A stretch of 64,000 bases of DNA from Inhella proteolytica (GCF_016093275.1 NZ_JAEDAK010000018.1:17046-81045), one strand, 5' to 3'; numbered from the stretch's first letter, positions 33,320 to 44,189 are shown. The notes: generated from the sequence alone by a model not told the origin. A program made the numbers and translations.

Positions 33320-34234
33320 ATGAACGAGCAGGACCTGCGCACCCTCTGGGTCTTGAGCCGCGTGGCGCAGCACGGCAGCTTTGCGGCGGCGGCGCGTGAG
33401 CTGGGCCTGACCCGCGCCGCCGTGAGCCGCCTGGTGGCGCAGTCCGAACGCCGCCTGGGCGTGCGCCTGGCCGAACGCAGCACCCGCCAGGTGGTGCTGA
33501 GCGAGGCGGCGCTGCACCTGGTGGAGGCGGTGCAGCCGGCGCTGCACACCCTGCAGGCGGCGCTGACCGCCTTGCCCGAGGCCCACCATGCGCTGCGCGG
33601 GCCGGTGCGCCTGGCCTGCAGCCATGCGCTCGGCCAGCACCTGGTGCTGCCGCTGCTGCAGCGCTTCCTGCACGCGCAGCCCGGCGTGAAGCTGGAGCTG
33701 CTGTGGTCGGACCGTGTGGAGGACCTGGTGGGCCAGCGCGTGGACGTGGCCGTGCGCCTGGGCGATTTGCCCGACAGCACCCTGGTGGCGCGGCCGGTCG
33801 GGCGCGTGGCGCTGGCGCTGGTGGGCGCGCCGAGCCTGTTCGAGGGGCGCCGCCCGCCGCGCCGGGTGGCCGAGCTGGCGGCCTGGCCGCACTTGGTGCT
33901 GCGCCCGCCGGGCGTCAGCGAGGCCCGCCCCTGGCGCTTCATCACCCCGAGCGGGCGCGAGTACTTCCGTCCCCATGCGCCGGTGGCGGAGCTGAGTGCG
34001 CTGGAGCCGGCGGTGGACCTGTGCCTGGCGGGCCTGGGCCTGGCGATGCTGCCGCGCTACCTGGTGTCCGAGCACTTGGCCGCCGGCCGCCTGCGCGCTC
34101 TGTTGGCCAGCCAGCTTGCCGAAGGGCCGGCGGTGCATGTGTGCACCACGCAGCGGGAGCTCTTGCCACAGCGCGTGCAGGTCTTGCTGGCCCTGCTGGT
34201 GCCGGGCCTGAAGGCGGCACTGGCGGCCGCCTGA
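33320..34234 (+). CDS. LysR-family transcriptional regulator
   Basis: A 304-residue LysR-type regulator. The winged helix is at the N-terminus (FAAAARELGLTRAAVSRLVAQ) and is followed by the linker helix and a periplasmic-binding-like effector domain (VDVAVRLGDLPDSTLVARPV, LCLAGLGLAMLPRYLV). The ATG at 33320 directly follows an inverted repeat. It is divergent from the NADP oxidoreductase/LysE pair, which it most likely controls. The inducer is unknown. Confidence 0.92.
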   Translation: MNEQDLRTLWVLSRVAQHGSFAAAARELGLTRAAVSRLVAQSERRLGVRLAERSTRQVVLSEAALHLVEAVQPALHTLQAALTALPEAHHALRGPVRLACSHALGQHLVLPLLQRFLHAQPGVKLELLWSDRVEDLVGQRVDVAVRLGDLPDSTLVARPVGRVALALVGAPSLFEGRRPPRRVAELAAWPHLVLRPPGVSEARPWRFITPSGREYFRPHAPVAELSALEPAVDLCLAGLGLAMLPRYLVSEHLAAGRLRALLASQLAEGPAVHVCTTQRELLPQRVQVLLALLVPGLKAALAAA

Positions 34235-34292
34235 GCCGCCCCTGGGGGATGCGAGGGCCTGGAGCGCCTGCCACGCTGCCGACAATGCCCGC

Positions 34293-35768
34293 ATGACCTC
34301 CCTGCGCCAGACCCTGGCCCGCATCCCCGAAGGGGCGGGCGTGCTCTTCTTCATCCAAGTGGTGTCCACGCTCGGCTATGCCGTGCTCTATTCCAGCCTG
34401 GTGCTCTATGCCAGCCAGGCCCTGGGCTACAGCAACGAAAAGGCCGCGCTCATCATGGGCGTGTTCGGCGCCTTCAACTACGGCCTGCACCTGTTCGGCG
34501 GCTACCTGGGCGGGCGCTTCCTGAGCAACCGCAACCTCTTTCTGGGCGGCATGGTGCTGCAGGCCGCCGGCTGTGCGGCCATCGCGCTGGGCGGCGAGAC
34601 CCCGCTGATCTGGGGCCTGGCCCTGTTCCTGACCGGCAGCGGCCTCAACGTCACCTGCCTGAACATGATGCTCACGCAGCGCTTCGCGCCCGAAGACACG
34701 CGGCGCGAGGGCGCCTTCCTGTGGAACTACGCCGGCATGAACGTCGGCTTCTTCATCGGTTTCGCGGTGGCCGGGCATTACCAGCTCAGCCAGGCCTACG
34801 GCAGCCTGTTCAGCTTCGCCACCGTGGGCAATATCGCCGCCATCGCGCTGACCCTGGTGTACTGGCGCGTACTGGCCGACCGCGACACCCCGCTGCTGCA
34901 GGCCACGCCGGCCCAGTTCCGCCTGCGCTTTGCGGCCGGCATGGCCATCCTCGTCGGCCTGGTGCCGGTGCTGGCCTGGCTGCTGCGCCACCCCGGCGAG
35001 ACCTCTTGGCTGCTCAAGGGCGTCAGCGCACTGATCGCCGTGATCCTGGTGGTGCTGACGCTGCGCCACCCCGAGCCGGCCGAGCGCCGCCGCATGGTGG
35101 TGTACCTGGTGCTGACCCTGGGCTCGCTGGTGTTCTGGTCGCTCTACCAGATGGCGCCCAGCGGCCTGCAGCTCTTCGCCGTGGGCAATGTGCACATGGA
35201 GGTGGCGGGCCTGGCCATCGCCCCGCAATGGGTGCAGAACATCAACACCATCGTCATCGTCATCGGCGGCCCCTGGCTGGCGCTGCTGTTCCAGCGCTGG
35301 CGCGCACGCGGCTGGCCGGTGGACATCCCCCAGCAGTTCGCCGCCGCCCTGCTGCTGATGGGCCTGGGCTTCCTGGTGCTGCCGCTGGGCATCCAGTTGG
35401 CGGGTGCCGACGGCCGCGTGGCCTTCGCCTGGCTGGCGCTCAGCTATGTGCTGCAGGCGGTGGGCGAGCTGCTGATCTCGCCGATCGGCTACGCCATGAT
35501 CGGCCGCCTGGCGCCGCAGAAGTACCAGGGCGTGATGATGGGCAGCTGGATGATGGTGACCGGCCTGGCCTCGCTGTTCGCGGCCGATTTCTCCGGCCTG
35601 GTGGCCCAGCCGGCCGACGGCTCGCCGCTCACCAGCAACCCGGCTTACGCCACCTTGTTCACGCAGCTCGGTGCGGGCAGCCTGGTGGTGGGGGTGGTGC
35701 TGGTGGCGCTGGTGCCGTGGCTGGGGCGAATGATTGGCCCGGCGACCACTTCCAAGCAGCCGGGTTGA
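34293..35768 (+). CDS. POT-like peptide MFS transporter
   Basis: A 491-residue inner-membrane transporter of the proton-dependent oligopeptide family, with about fourteen helices. The PTR2 signature region is FLWNYAGMNVGFFIGF, and GGYLGGRFLSNRNLFLGGM corresponds to the loop after helix 2. The usual ExxER motif in helix 1 is not present (the position reads FIQVVSTLGYAVLY), so proton coupling or substrate use may differ from DtpA-like carriers. It is followed by the aminobenzoyl-CoA cluster but separated from it by that cluster's own promoter region. Confidence 0.8.
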   Translation: MTSLRQTLARIPEGAGVLFFIQVVSTLGYAVLYSSLVLYASQALGYSNEKAALIMGVFGAFNYGLHLFGGYLGGRFLSNRNLFLGGMVLQAAGCAAIALGGETPLIWGLALFLTGSGLNVTCLNMMLTQRFAPEDTRREGAFLWNYAGMNVGFFIGFAVAGHYQLSQAYGSLFSFATVGNIAAIALTLVYWRVLADRDTPLLQATPAQFRLRFAAGMAILVGLVPVLAWLLRHPGETSWLLKGVSALIAVILVVLTLRHPEPAERRRMVVYLVLTLGSLVFWSLYQMAPSGLQLFAVGNVHMEVAGLAIAPQWVQNINTIVIVIGGPWLALLFQRWRARGWPVDIPQQFAAALLLMGLGFLVLPLGIQLAGADGRVAFAWLALSYVLQAVGELLISPIGYAMIGRLAPQKYQGVMMGSWMMVTGLASLFAADFSGLVAQPADGSPLTSNPAYATLFTQLGAGSLVVGVVLVALVPWLGRMIGPATTSKQPG

Positions 35769-35773
35769 TATGC

Positions 35774-35806
35774 TTGTGAAATAAATGATTCAGTTCTAAA
35801 GTACTT
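35774..35806 (+). promoter_or_regulatory. Predicted promoter and operator of the aminobenzoyl-CoA operon
   Basis: An AT-rich island in GC-rich DNA. TTGTGA (35774-35779) and TAAAGT (35797-35802) are 17 bases apart and match four of six bases of each sigma-70 hexamer. The palindrome AAGTACTT (35799-35806) overlaps the -10 element and could be the binding site of the operon's own MarR-type regulator. Confidence 0.45.
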
Positions 35807-35860
35807 CGCATCGCGGGCCACCTGGGTCCGCCTTGCGCAGCGCTGCGGGAGCTGGATCTC

Positions 35861-38191
35861 ATGAACATCGTCTGCATCGGTGGCGGCCCGGCCGGCCTGT
35901 ACTTCGGTCTGCTGATGAAGGCCCGCCACCCCGAGCACAGCGTGCGCGTGGTGGAGCGCAACCGCCCTTACGACACCTTCGGCTGGGGCGTGGTGTTTTC
36001 CGACGCGACGATGGAGAACATGCAGCGCTGCGATGCGGGCACCGCCGCCGCCATCGAGGCCTCGTTCGCGCATTGGGACGACATCGAGCTGCGCTTCAAG
36101 GGCCGGCGCATCCGCTCGGGCGGCCATGGCTTCGTGGGCATCGGGCGCAAGAAGCTGCTCAACATCCTGCAGGCGCGCTGCGAGGAGCTGGGCGTCGAGC
36201 TCTGCTTCGACAGCGAGGTCGAATCCGACCTGGAGTTCGCCGACGCCGACCTCATCATCGCCAGCGACGGCATCAACTCGCGCATCCGCAACCGCTATGC
36301 CGCCACCTTCCAGCCCGAGCTGATCACCCGGCCGAACCGCTACATCTGGCTGGGCGTGAAGAAGCGCTTCGAGGCCTTCACCTTCGACTTCCGCCGCACG
36401 CCGCATGGCTGGTTCCAGGCGCATGTCTACCAGTTCGACGACGAGACCAGCACCTTCATTGTCGAGTGCCCGGAGTCCGTCTGGCTGGCGCATGGGCTGG
36501 ACCGCGCCGGGCCCGAGGAATCGATCCGCTTCTGCGCCGGTCTGTTCGCCGAGACGCTGGAAGGCGCCGAGCTGCTCAGCAATGCCCGCCACCTGCGCGG
36601 CTCGGCCTGGCTGAACTTTCAGCGCGTGGTCTGCGGCCAGTGGTGGCTGCGCAATGAGCAGGGCGCGCATGTGGTGCTGATGGGCGACGCGGTGCACACC
36701 GCGCACTTCGCCATCGGTTCCGGCACCAAGCTGGCGATCGAGGACGCGATCGAGCTGGCGAACCAGTTCGAGCAGGCTGGCCATGGGGCCGAGCAGATCC
36801 CGGCCGTGCTGGCGCGCTACCAAGAGCTGCGACGCGTCGAAACGCTGAAGATCCAGAACGCCGCCTGGAACGCGATGGAATGGTTCGAGGTCTGCGGCGA
36901 GCGCTATTGCGACCAGCTGGAGCCCGAGCAGTTCATGTACTCGATGCTGACGCGCAGCCAGCGCATCAGCCACGAAAACCTGCGCCTGCGCGACAAGGCC
37001 TGGCTGGAGGGTTACGAGCGCTGGTTGGCGGCGCGCACGCCGCTGCAGGCGGACAAGCCCGTGCCACCGATGTTCACGCCGTACACGGTGCGGGGTGTCA
37101 GCTTGAAGAACCGGGTGATCGTCTCGCCCATGGCGCAGTACATGGCCGAGGACGGCCTGGTGGGCGACTACCACCTCGTCCACCTGGGCGCCCGCGCCCT
37201 GGGCGGCGCGGCCCTGGTGATGGCCGAGATGACCTGCGTGAGCCCCGACGCGCGTATCACCCCGGGCTGCCCGGGCCTGTGGACGGATGCGCAGGGCGAA
37301 GCCTGGGCGCGCATCGTCGCCTGGGTGCACACGCAGAGCGACGCCAAGATCGGCATGCAGCTGGGCCACGCCGGGCCCAAGGGCTCGACACGCCGGCCCT
37401 GGGATGGCGAGGACCTGCCGCTGCCGGCCGACGGCCCCGAGCCGAACTGGCCGCTGCTGGCCGCTTCCGGGCAGCAGTACCTGGAGGGCGTGAGCGCCTT
37501 CGCCCAGGCGATGACGCGCGCCGACATGGACCGCGTCACGGCCGACTTCGTGGCCGCCACGCGCCGCGCCGCCGCCGCCGGCTTCGACTGGCTGGAGCTG
37601 CACTGCGCGCATGGCTACCTGCTGTCCAGCTTCATCTCGCCGCTGACGAACTGGCGCACAGACGACTACGGCGGCACGCTTGCAAACCGCCTGCGCTACC
37701 CGCTGGAGGTGTTCGCCGCCCTCCGCGCCGTTTGGCCCGAGCAGCTGCCGATCTCGGTACGCATCTCGGCGCACGACTGGGTCGAGGGTGGCATCACGCC
37801 GGCCGATGCGGTGCAGATCGCCAAGGCCTTCAAGGCCGCGGGCGCGGACCTGATCGACTGCTCCTCCGGCCAGGTCAGCAAGAAGCAGAAGCCCACCTAC
37901 GGGCGCATGTTCCAGACGCCGTTTGCCGACCGCATCCGCCAGGAGGCCGGCATCCCCACCATCGCAGTGGGGGCGATCAGCGAGGCCGACCACGTCAACA
38001 CCATCATTGCGGCCGGCCGTGCCGACCTCTGCGCCGTGGCTCGTCCGCATCTGGCCAACCCGGCCTGGACGCTGACCGAGGCCGCGCGCATCGGCTTCAA
38101 GGACCTGGCCTGGCCCAAGCCCTATCGCAGTGCCAAGCCGCAGCTCGAAGCCGGCTTTGCGCGCGCCGCCGCCGGTGGGGGCAAGCCATGA
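35861..38191 (+). CDS. 2-Aminobenzoyl-CoA monooxygenase/reductase-type bifunctional flavoenzyme
   Basis: A 776-residue fusion. Residues 1 to about 390 form an FAD monooxygenase domain ([20 protein letters not shown] motif [11 protein letters not shown], and [19 protein letters not shown]). From about 400 on there is an old-yellow-enzyme-type domain ([20 protein letters not shown], and [20 protein letters not shown] with active-site His). This architecture is that of the Azoarcus evansii enzyme that hydroxylates and then reduces 2-aminobenzoyl-CoA, and of related salicylyl-CoA 5-hydroxylases. The neighbouring CoA ligase and beta-oxidation genes favour 2-aminobenzoyl-CoA. It is the first gene of the operon and overlaps the SDR gene as ATGA. 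Confidence 0.88.
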   Translation: MNIVCIGGGPAGLYFGLLMKARHPEHSVRVVERNRPYDTFGWGVVFSDATMENMQRCDAGTAAAIEASFAHWDDIELRFKGRRIRSGGHGFVGIGRKKLLNILQARCEELGVELCFDSEVESDLEFADADLIIASDGINSRIRNRYAATFQPELITRPNRYIWLGVKKRFEAFTFDFRRTPHGWFQAHVYQFDDETSTFIVECPESVWLAHGLDRAGPEESIRFCAGLFAETLEGAELLSNARHLRGSAWLNFQRVVCGQWWLRNEQGAHVVLMGDAVHTAHFAIGSGTKLAIEDAIELANQFEQAGHGAEQIPAVLARYQELRRVETLKIQNAAWNAMEWFEVCGERYCDQLEPEQFMYSMLTRSQRISHENLRLRDKAWLEGYERWLAARTPLQADKPVPPMFTPYTVRGVSLKNRVIVSPMAQYMAEDGLVGDYHLVHLGARALGGAALVMAEMTCVSPDARITPGCPGLWTDAQGEAWARIVAWVHTQSDAKIGMQLGHAGPKGSTRRPWDGEDLPLPADGPEPNWPLLAASGQQYLEGVSAFAQAMTRADMDRVTADFVAATRRAAAAGFDWLELHCAHGYLLSSFISPLTNWRTDDYGGTLANRLRYPLEVFAALRAVWPEQLPISVRISAHDWVEGGITPADAVQIAKAFKAAGADLIDCSSGQVSKKQKPTYGRMFQTPFADRIRQEAGIPTIAVGAISEADHVNTIIAAGRADLCAVARPHLANPAWTLTEAARIGFKDLAWPKPYRSAKPQLEAGFARAAAGGGKP

Positions 38192-38943
38192 GCACCAATT
38201 TGCAAGGACGGCATGCCGTCGTAACGGGCGCGGGCAAGGGCATTGGCGCGGCCATCGCCCGTCGGCTGGCCGGGGAGGGCGCGCGGCTCACGCTGCTGGG
38301 CCGTCAGCTCGAACTCCTTCAACAGCTCGCCAACGAGCTGCAGGCCCATGCGCTGGTCTGCGACGTCAGCGACCCGCGCGCCGTCGAGGCCGCCTTTCAA
38401 TCGATGGACCCGGTGCAGATCCTCGTCAACAACGCCGGCCAGGCGCTCAGCAGCCCGCTCGAGCGCACCAGCGACGAGCTCTGGCAGCAGATGCTGGCCG
38501 TGAACCTGAGCGGCAGCTTCTACTGCCTGCGCGCCGCGCTGCCGGGCATGAAGGCGGCCGGCTGGGGCCGGGTGGTCAATGTGGCCAGCACGGCGGCGCA
38601 GCGCGGCTATGCCTATGTGGCCGCCTACGCCGCGGCCAAGCATGGCGTGCTGGGCCTGACGCGCTCGGCCGCGCTGGAGCTGGCCGGCAAGGGCATCACC
38701 GTCAACGCCGTCTGCCCCGGCTACACCGACACCGAGCTGCTGCAGCGCTCGATCGAGAACGTGGTGGGCAAGACCGGCCGCAGCGTGGAGGCCGCGCGCG
38801 CCGAGTTCGCGCGCCACAACCCGCAGGGCCGGCTGATCCAGCCCGAGGAGGTGGCCGACACCGTGGCCTGGCTGTGCAGCGCCGGGGCGGCCTCGATCAC
38901 CGGCCAGGCCATTTCCGTGTCCGGCGGCGAGGTGATGAATTGA
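38188..38943 (+). CDS. Short-chain dehydrogenase/reductase
   Basis: A 251-residue SDR. The cofactor loop is [19 protein letters not shown], followed by LVNNAGQA and the catalytic region [23 protein letters not shown] (Ser, Tyr, Lys). It is probably the 3-hydroxyacyl-CoA dehydrogenase step acting on the ring-reduced or ring-opened acyl-CoA of the aminobenzoyl-CoA pathway. It overlaps the genes on both sides (ATGA before, TTGA after), so it is tightly coupled in the operon. Confidence 0.88.
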   Translation: MSTNLQGRHAVVTGAGKGIGAAIARRLAGEGARLTLLGRQLELLQQLANELQAHALVCDVSDPRAVEAAFQSMDPVQILVNNAGQALSSPLERTSDELWQQMLAVNLSGSFYCLRAALPGMKAAGWGRVVNVASTAAQRGYAYVAAYAAAKHGVLGLTRSAALELAGKGITVNAVCPGYTDTELLQRSIENVVGKTGRSVEAARAEFARHNPQGRLIQPEEVADTVAWLCSAGAASITGQAISVSGGEVMN

Positions 38944-39445
38944 AGCCCGCCAAGCTCGCCGCCGTGCTGGGCGAGGAGGCCATCGGCCGCGAGGCACGCA
39001 GCGTGCTTGAAGACCACAGCGCCGTGCGCCTGTGGTTGCGCCTGCTCAGTTGCAGCACGCAGATCGAGCAGGAGATCCGCAGCCGGCTGCGCCAGCGCTT
39101 TGCCACGACGCTGCCGCGCTTCGACTACCTGGCCCAGCTGGAGCGCCACCCGGAAGGGTTGCGCATGAAGCAGCTGGGCAGCTACCTGATGGTCAGCGGC
39201 GGCAATGTGACCGGCCTGACCGATCAGCTCGAAGCCGAGGGCTTCGTGCAGCGTCTGCCCGACCCCGAGGACCGGCGCAGCTGGATCCTCCAGCTCACCG
39301 CGCAGGGCCGCGGCCACTTTCTGGCCATGGCCGCCGAGCACGAGGCCTGGCTGATCGAGCTGCTGGGCGGCTTTGAGGGCGCGAACCGCTTGTATGAATT
39401 GCTGGGGCAGCTGCGCGTGCACCTGGCCCAACCGGAGAACAAGGC

Positions 39446-39449
<4 letters not shown>
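38940..39449 (+). CDS. MarR-family regulator within the operon
   Basis: A 169-residue winged-helix regulator: [19 protein letters not shown] then [32 protein letters not shown], the MarR recognition helix and wing. The start is the TTG at 38940, overlapping the SDR stop as TTGA, with GAGG six bases before it. A MarR gene at this place occurs in aminobenzoyl-CoA clusters, and MarR proteins of aromatic-CoA pathways usually repress until an aryl-CoA binds. The palindrome over the operon promoter is a candidate target. It overlaps the hydratase start as ATGA. Confidence 0.88.
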
Positions 39450-40297
<848 letters not shown>

Positions 40298-40311
40298 GGT
40301 GGCTTTGGTGT

Positions 40312-41000
40312 GCTCTCGTGAGAGCCCGCCGGGTCGTCGGCTCGGCAGCCGACCTTCCTTCTTTGCTTCGCCAAAGAAAGAAGGCAAAGAAAGGCGACCC
40401 CGATGCCTGCGCCCCAGCCTGCGGCTGGGGTGCCCTGCGGTGCGCGAAGAGCGGGCCCAGGCGCAAAACTCGCTGCGTTCGCTGCGCTCACTCCGCTCAA
40501 ACAGTTGCGCCAAGTCAGTTCACGAAGCGCGCTGCGCGCGCGGGCCCGCTCTTCTGTGCTCCTCGGCTTGGCATAGGGGGAACTCCAACAGCCAACAGCC
40601 GAATTCCGAACAGCCCGGACTTCACCTAGCGCGCCGATTTCCGGCTGTTGGCTGTTTGGCTGCTGCCCCTATGCACAGCCGAGCAGCACAGCTTGGCTGG
40701 GCAGCGCGCGCAAGCGCGCGTTCCCTTCAAACTCGGCCCGACTGTCTGAGCGGAGCGAAAGTAGTGAGCGCAGCGAGTTTCGGGCCGGCCCAGGCAAGCG
40801 AGCACCTGAGGCCGGACACAAACAGCCCATGCGGGCTGTTTGTGCCTGCCGAAGGACAGCGCCTCTGGCGCTGGCGGCGGGAACCCTTTGGCGGAGCCAA
40901 GGGGCTGCGCATCGGGGCCGTGTTCTTTGCTTCCTTTCTTGCACGAGCAAGAAAGGGAGTCGCCTGCCGGGGCGAAATCCCGGCGGGCTCTTACGTGCGG
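40312..41000. repeat. Nested ~690-bp imperfect palindromic intergenic element
   Basis: The 714-base gap between the hydratase and acyl-CoA dehydrogenase genes is a nested inverted repeat. Outer arms: 40321-40333 with 40979-40991 (13 bp perfect). Middle arms: 40466-40477 with 40769-40780 (12 bp perfect). Inner arms: 40588-40601 with 40642-40655 (14 bp perfect). Imperfect pairing lies between them around a 40-base centre (40602-40641). The right arm is about 70 bases longer and carries the two-hairpin module seen also at 19729. Internal small hairpins include CCCCAGCC/GGCTGGGG (40412-40430). Open frames within it look non-coding. It resembles a dispersed repeat or non-autonomous mobile element. 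Confidence 0.85.
40817..40873. repeat. Two-hairpin module, copy 2
   Basis: Hairpin 1: 12-bp stem 40817-40828 with 40833-40844, loop ATGC. Hairpin 2: 7-bp stem 40857-40863 with 40867-40873, loop TCT. The shared text CTGTTTGTGCCTGCCGA (CCGTTTGTGCCTGCCGA in copy 1) and the two-stem layout match 19729-19788, while differing stem bases change in pairs. It sits in the right arm of the large palindrome. Confidence 0.75.
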
Positions 41001-41011
41001 GGGCAAAAGGC

Positions 41012-42148
41012 ATGAAGCAAACAGACTGGCCGTTTTTCGAGAGTCACCACCGGGAATTGGCCGAGCAGCTCAGCGAATGGGCAAGCAAGCAACTCCACAC
41101 CGGACATGGCAATGATGTGGACGCTGAGTGCAAACACCTCGTCCACCAACTCGGCCAAGCCGGCTGGCTCCACCACGCCGTCGCCCAGAAAGGCCGCGGG
41201 ATTGACACCCGCGCCATCTGCCTGATCCGCGAAACCCTGGCCTTCCACAACGGCCTGGCCGATTTCGCCTTCGCGATGCAGGGACTGGGCTCGGGCGCGA
41301 TCAGCCTGGACGGCACGCCTGAGCAGCAGGCGCGCTACCTGCCGCGCGTGGCGGCGGGCGAGGCGATCGCCGCCTTCGCGCTCTCCGAACCGCAGGCCGG
41401 CTCGGATGTGGCCGCCATGCAGTGCGGCGCCCGGCTGGACGGTGATCACTACGTGCTGGACGGCGAAAAGACCTGGATCAGCAACGGCGGCATCGCGGAC
41501 TTTTACGTCGTGTTCGCCCGCACCGGCGAAGCCCCGGGCGCACGCGGCATCACGGCCTTCATCGTCGATGCCGACACCCCGGGCCTGCAGATCGCCGAGC
41601 TCATCGAGGTCATCGCCCCGCACCCGCTGGCCCGACTGCGCTTCACAAACTGCCGCATTCCCGCCAGCCAACGCTTGGGCGCGTCGGGCCAAGGCTTCAA
41701 GCTGGCCATGCGCACGCTGGACGTGTTCCGCTGCTCGGTGGCCGCCGCAGCCCAGGGCTTTGGCCGCCGCGCGCTGCATGAAGGCCTGCAGCGCGCCCAG
41801 AGCCGCGCCATGTTCGGCGGCCTGCTGGCCGACTTTCAGCTGACACAGGCCAAGCTCGCGCAGATGGCCCTGACGCTCGACAGCGCGGCGCTGCTGACCT
41901 ACCGCGCCGCCTGGCAGCGCGACCAGGGCCGCCCCGTCACCAAGGAGGCCGCGATGGCCAAGCTGGCCGCCACCGAGGGCGCTCAAGCCGTCATCGATGC
42001 CGCGCTGCAGCTGCATGGCGGCCTGGGCGTCGTCAGCGGCCAGATGGTCGAGCGCCTGTACCGCGAGATCCGTTCGCTGCGCATCTACGAAGGTGCTTCC
42101 GAAGTGCAGCAACTCATCATTGGCCGGGAACTCCTGAAGGGGAACTGA
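41012..42148 (+). CDS. Acyl-CoA dehydrogenase
   Basis: A 378-residue FAD-dependent acyl-CoA dehydrogenase. Conserved regions are [39 protein letters not shown] and [20 protein letters not shown], with [18 protein letters not shown] at the end; the catalytic Glu is expected in YEGASE. The ATG at 41012 follows the palindromic element with only a weak AAAAGG-like site. In this operon it probably oxidises a reduced cyclic or ring-opened CoA ester from aminobenzoate. It is followed after two bases by the CoA ligase. Confidence 0.9.
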   Translation: MKQTDWPFFESHHRELAEQLSEWASKQLHTGHGNDVDAECKHLVHQLGQAGWLHHAVAQKGRGIDTRAICLIRETLAFHNGLADFAFAMQGLGSGAISLDGTPEQQARYLPRVAAGEAIAAFALSEPQAGSDVAAMQCGARLDGDHYVLDGEKTWISNGGIADFYVVFARTGEAPGARGITAFIVDADTPGLQIAELIEVIAPHPLARLRFTNCRIPASQRLGASGQGFKLAMRTLDVFRCSVAAAAQGFGRRALHEGLQRAQSRAMFGGLLADFQLTQAKLAQMALTLDSAALLTYRAAWQRDQGRPVTKEAAMAKLAATEGAQAVIDAALQLHGGLGVVSGQMVERLYREIRSLRIYEGASEVQQLIIGRELLKGN

Positions 42149-42150
42149 GC

Positions 42151-43764
42151 ATGTCCACCGCACACGTTGACCGCTTCGCCGCCGAGCACCTGCCGCCGCG
42201 CGAGCAGTGGCCCGAGTTCCTGTTCGAGCTGCCCGATCTGCAGTTCCCGGAGCAACTGAACTGCGCCAGCGAGCTGCTGGACAAGGCCGTGGACGAGCGC
42301 GGCTGGGGCGAGCGCCTGTGTCTGCAGGGCAGCGGCATCCGCTGGACCTACCGGCAGCTGCGCGAGCAGGCCGACCGCATCGCCCATGTGCTGGTGCAGG
42401 ACATGGGCCTGGTGCCCGGCAACCGTGTGCTGCTGCGCGGGCCCAACCACCCCATGGCCGTGGCCTGCTGGTTCGGCGTGATGAAGGCCGGCGGCATTGC
42501 TGTGGCCACCATGCCGCTGCTGCGCGCCAAGGAACTCAAGACCATGATCGAGATCGCCCAGGTCTCGCATGCGCTCTGCGATGGCACGCTGGCCGCCGAC
42601 CTGCTCGAAGCCGCTGCCGCCAGCCTGCAGCTGCGCCAGATCCGCTGCTACCGCCAGGAAGGCGAGGGTGGGCTGGAGGCGCTGATGGCCCGGCACGACG
42701 CGCCCTTCTGCAACGTGGCCACCGCCGCGGATGACACCTGCATCCTGGCCTTCACCTCCGGCACCACCGGCATCCCCAAGGCCACCATGCATTTCCACCG
42801 CGACGTGATGGCCATCTGCGCCTGCTGGCCGCCCCATGTGCTGAAGGCCCAGGCCGACGATGTCTTCATGGGCAGTCCGCCGCTGGGCTTCACCTTCGGC
42901 CTGGGCGGCCTGGTGCTGTTCCCGATGAGCATCGGCGCCAGCACAGCCTTGCTGGAAAAGGCCGCGCCGCCGCAACTGCTCGAAGGCCTGCAGCAGTACG
43001 GCGGCACGGTGCTCTTCACCGCGCCCACGAACTACCGCGTGCTGGCCCAGCAGGGCGAGGCCATCAGCGCCACCCGGCTGCGCAAATGCGTGAGCGCCGG
43101 CGAGGCCCTGCCCGCCGCCACCCGCGCGCTCTGGAAGCAGGCCACCGGCATCGAGCTGATCGACGGCATCGGCGCCACCGAGCTGTTGCACATCTTCATC
43201 TCGGCCGATGAGAAGGCGGCCCGCCCCGGCGCCACCGGCAAGGCCATCCCTGGCTACCGCGCCGAGGTGGTGGACGAGGACGGACGCGTGCTGCCGCCGG
43301 GCGAGGTGGGCAAGCTGCGCGTCAAGGGCCCGACCGGTTGCCGCTACCTGAACGATGCGCGCCAAGCCGTGTACGTGAAGGACGGCTGGAACTACACCGG
43401 CGATGCCTATGCGATGGACGCCGACGGCTACTTCCACTACCACGCCCGCACCGACGACATGATCATCTCGGCCGGCTACAACATCGCCGCACCCGAGGTG
43501 GAAGAGGCCTTGATGACGCACCCGGCGGTGGCCGAATGCGGCGCCACCGGTGTGCCGGACGAGGAGCGTGGCCAGATCGTCAAGGCCTGCGTGGTGTTGC
43601 GCCCGGGCTTTGCCGCCGGGCCGGAACTGGTCAAGGCCCTGCAGGAGCATGTGAAGGCCACGGTAGCGCCCTACAAGTACCCTCGGGCGGTGGTGTTCGT
43701 GGAGGCGCTGCCGCGCACCCAGACCGGCAAGCTGCAGCGCTTTCGCCTGAAGGAGCTCGGATGA
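42151..43764 (+). CDS. 2-Aminobenzoate-CoA ligase-type AMP-forming ligase
   Basis: A 537-residue adenylate-forming ligase that activates an aromatic acid with ATP and CoA. The P-loop is ILAFTSGTTGIPKATMHFH, the adenine motif is DGIGATELLHIFISA, the hinge region is YFHYHARTDDMIISAGYNIA, and the catalytic Lys is in RTQTGKLQRFRLKELG. It most resembles benzoate/2-aminobenzoate-CoA ligases and would supply the substrate for the monooxygenase/reductase encoded at the head of the operon. The stop overlaps the thioesterase start as ATGA. Confidence 0.88.
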   Translation: MSTAHVDRFAAEHLPPREQWPEFLFELPDLQFPEQLNCASELLDKAVDERGWGERLCLQGSGIRWTYRQLREQADRIAHVLVQDMGLVPGNRVLLRGPNHPMAVACWFGVMKAGGIAVATMPLLRAKELKTMIEIAQVSHALCDGTLAADLLEAAAASLQLRQIRCYRQEGEGGLEALMARHDAPFCNVATAADDTCILAFTSGTTGIPKATMHFHRDVMAICACWPPHVLKAQADDVFMGSPPLGFTFGLGGLVLFPMSIGASTALLEKAAPPQLLEGLQQYGGTVLFTAPTNYRVLAQQGEAISATRLRKCVSAGEALPAATRALWKQATGIELIDGIGATELLHIFISADEKAARPGATGKAIPGYRAEVVDEDGRVLPPGEVGKLRVKGPTGCRYLNDARQAVYVKDGWNYTGDAYAMDADGYFHYHARTDDMIISAGYNIAAPEVEEALMTHPAVAECGATGVPDEERGQIVKACVVLRPGFAAGPELVKALQEHVKATVAPYKYPRAVVFVEALPRTQTGKLQRFRLKELG

Positions 43765-44189
43765 ACCGCTTCGAAAAGCCGGAGCGCATTCGCTTCAGCC
43801 ATTGCGACCCGGCCGGCATCGTCTTCTTTCCCCAGGTCTTCGTGCTGTTCCAGGGCCTGGTGGAGGACTGGTTCGACGAGGCCTTGCAGATCGACTACGC
43901 CGAACTGCTCGGCCCGCGCCGCGTCGGCCTGCCCACGGTGGCACTGAACACCGAGTTCCGTGCCGTCAGCCGCCAGGGCGATGCCGTGCGCTTGAGTCTG
44001 GGCCTGGAGCGCATCGGCCGGCGCTCGTTCACGCTGACGCTGGAGCTGCGTGGCGCCGCCGGCGAGCTGCGCGTGGCGGCACGCCAGACCCTCGTCAGCA
44101 CCGATCTCGACACCCATCGCGCCATGGAGCTGCCCGCCGATGTGCTGGCGGCGCTGCAGCGCTTCAACGCGGAGGCCGCCCATGGCTGA
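43761..44189 (+). CDS. 4-Hydroxybenzoyl-CoA-thioesterase-family protein
   Basis: A 142-residue hot-dog-fold thioesterase. The FSHCDPAGIVFFPQVFVLFQ segment carries the conserved Asp of the DxxGIVF motif of 4-hydroxybenzoyl-CoA thioesterases. It may release dead-end aminobenzoyl-CoA or a pathway intermediate and so recycle CoA. It overlaps the ligase gene by four bases and the RidA gene by eight, which ties it firmly to the operon. Confidence 0.88.
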   Translation: MNRFEKPERIRFSHCDPAGIVFFPQVFVLFQGLVEDWFDEALQIDYAELLGPRRVGLPTVALNTEFRAVSRQGDAVRLSLGLERIGRRSFTLTLELRGAAGELRVAARQTLVSTDLDTHRAMELPADVLAALQRFNAEAAHG

